Under the pieces are notes generated by a model. It was not told the origin of the DNA, searched no databases, and worked only from the letters and a program-made list of their open reading frames with translations. From the NCBI GenBank assembly GCA_017116025.1, contig JAFITR010000096.1:1-5896 (forward strand): a stretch of DNA of 5,896 bases, given 5' to 3'. Source of the stretch: Simkania negevensis (GTDB lineage: Bacteria; Chlamydiota; Chlamydiia; Chlamydiales; JAFITR01). Below, in pieces: positions 5,167 to 5,896 of this stretch (positions are counted from its first letter, which is position 1; the number at the start of each line of letters is the position of its first letter). A program made the position numbers and the translations under genes.

Positions 5167-5853
5167 ATGCGATTGAAAAGACTATTAACGAGATCAACCC
5201 CCCTATTCGCTTTCATAGCTTGTGCAGGGCTTGTTACAGGCTGCTTCGATCCAGAAAGTGGCAACCAGCCTAACAAAAGCCAGCTTTCTCTCGAACTCGA
5301 TACTGCGAGAAGAGACATCAATGATCTGCAGTTTGAACTCAAGAACATCAAGGTCGAACAGCAAATCTTCGAAAATCACTTCTCACAAAAAGACTCTTCT
5401 ACACAGGCGATGCAGGAACAACTGTCGACCAACACGCGGACAGAACTGCTCGCTTTAAAGAAAAAGGTTTCGGCTTTAGAAGAGCGCATCAACCAGGTCA
5501 ACAGCCAATACACGGCACTACCGCAAGAATTAAAAACGCTCCAGCAGCACGCCAACCAAACCTCTTCAACGATGGCACAGTTCCAAAAAGAAATTCAAAC
5601 CATTAACAAAACATTAGACACACAAATAGCAGAACTCACCCAGACAACCCAGTCGATCGTCAAAGCTGTCCAAAAAAACTCCAGAAAAACGCCTTCCTCT
5701 TCCGGCTCCACACAGCGTCTCTACACGATACAAGCAGGAGATACCCTGGAGCACATCGCCCGCGACTTCAATACCTCTATCAGCGCAATCAAAAGTGCCA
5801 ATAACCTTTCCACCGACCGTATCTACGTAGGCCAGGACCTCGTTATCCCCTGA
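5167..5853 (+). CDS. Coiled-coil LysM lipoprotein in the CpoB/YbgF position
   Basis: Predicted lipoprotein of 228 residues. The basic N-terminus (MRLKR) and hydrophobic core lead to a good lipobox LVTGC, with Cys26 as the lipidated residue. Residues about 37-170 are Gln/Leu/Lys/Glu/Thr-rich with heptad-like spacing (LELDTARRDINDLQFELKN, LLALKKKVSALEERINQVN), suggesting a long coiled coil. A Ser-rich linker (172-182) precedes one C-terminal LysM domain at about 185-228: YTIQAGDTLEHIARDF, ISAIKSANNL, IYVGQDLVIP. LysM binds N-acetylglucosamine chains of peptidoglycan. No catalytic domain (peptidase or amidase) is present. The slot after pal is that of cpoB, whose product has a coiled coil plus TPR repeats. 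A shared role in coordinating Tol with septal peptidoglycan is inferred. Chlamydial genomes commonly list such a LysM gene after pal, sometimes labelled nlpD-like. Confidence 0.85.
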   Translation: MRLKRLLTRSTPLFAFIACAGLVTGCFDPESGNQPNKSQLSLELDTARRDINDLQFELKNIKVEQQIFENHFSQKDSSTQAMQEQLSTNTRTELLALKKKVSALEERINQVNSQYTALPQELKTLQQHANQTSSTMAQFQKEIQTINKTLDTQIAELTQTTQSIVKAVQKNSRKTPSSSGSTQRLYTIQAGDTLEHIARDFNTSISAIKSANNLSTDRIYVGQDLVIP

Positions 5854-5861
5854 CGTAACGG

Positions 5862-5896
5862 TTAGGCAGGATCTCGAAAGAGATAGTCGATTGCGA
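5862..5896 (-). CDS. Possible 3' end of a convergent minus-strand gene (partial)
   Basis: Reading leftward from the window edge, one minus-strand frame gives AIDYLFRDPA followed by TAA at 5864-5862, eight bases beyond the LysM stop. A second minus frame gives STISFEILPNRYVRG and would stop at 5845-5843, overlapping the LysM gene tail to tail by 11 bases. Either could be the true C-terminus of a neighbour, and neither is long enough to identify. No plus-strand start is visible after 5853. The perfect repeat ATCTC-GAAA-GAGAT (5871-5884) lies here without a T-run. Confidence 0.2.
   Translation of the reverse strand, partial: AIDYLFRDPA

Noticed and set aside
5871..5884. ATCTC-GAAA-GAGAT inverted repeat as a terminator for the cluster
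   Set aside because: Only five pairs and no T-tract on either strand; it may simply be coding sequence of a neighbouring minus-strand gene.

Overview
This window looks like a chromosomal segment from a member of the Chlamydiae, most likely an environmental (Parachlamydia-, Waddlia- or Simkania-like) lineage rather than Chlamydia itself. The assignment rests on the gene set (an exbB/exbD pair serving a tol-pal cluster, with a LysM lipoprotein at the end and a tatD beside it) and on remembered family flavour, such as the TatD stretch reading TTPHDVEKEGE and the Pal segment reading WEDTKTAGRYMGKG. It was not checked by any search. Base composition looks close to half GC and fairly even. There are no mobile elements, CRISPR arrays, tRNAs or rRNAs, and no gene-free stretch longer than 300 bases.

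Layout. Bases 1-61 probably hold the last codons of a plus-strand gene. It converges on tatD, a complete minus-strand metal-dependent hydrolase gene (123-893). An 83-base divergent spacer (894-976) carries two oppositely oriented sigma70-type promoter candidates that overlap. Rightward from there runs a compact cluster of six genes: tolQ/exbB (977-1726), tolR/exbD (1735-2157), a TolA/TonB-like protein (2159-2881), tolB (2892-4304), pal (4385-5122) and a coiled-coil LysM lipoprotein gene (5167-5853). The last 35 bases may be the tail of a convergent minus-strand gene.

How the genes work together. TolQ and TolR homologues form the proton-driven inner-membrane motor. The third protein has one N-terminal membrane anchor, a proline-rich basic linker and a C-terminal domain resembling TonB/TolA C-termini, so it is the natural candidate for the periplasm-spanning TolA subunit. 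TolB is the periplasmic beta-propeller, and Pal is the outer-membrane lipoprotein that grips peptidoglycan. In gammaproteobacteria the gene after pal is cpoB (coiled coil plus TPR); here that slot holds a lipoprotein with a coiled coil plus a peptidoglycan-binding LysM domain. Together they would couple inner-membrane energy to outer-membrane constriction at division. This is notable in a group whose peptidoglycan is scarce or confined to the septum.

Expression. The first four cistrons are separated by 8, 1 and 10 bases, so they are probably one transcript with translational coupling. The TolA-like gene has no visible Shine-Dalgarno sequence of its own. An 80-base AT-rich gap before pal carries a possible internal promoter, and a 9-bp hairpin followed by a T8 run sits between pal and the LysM gene. 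I see no wholly undescribed system. The most interesting points are the divergent TolA candidate, the LysM protein in the CpoB position, the long Pal linker and the regulatory gaps.
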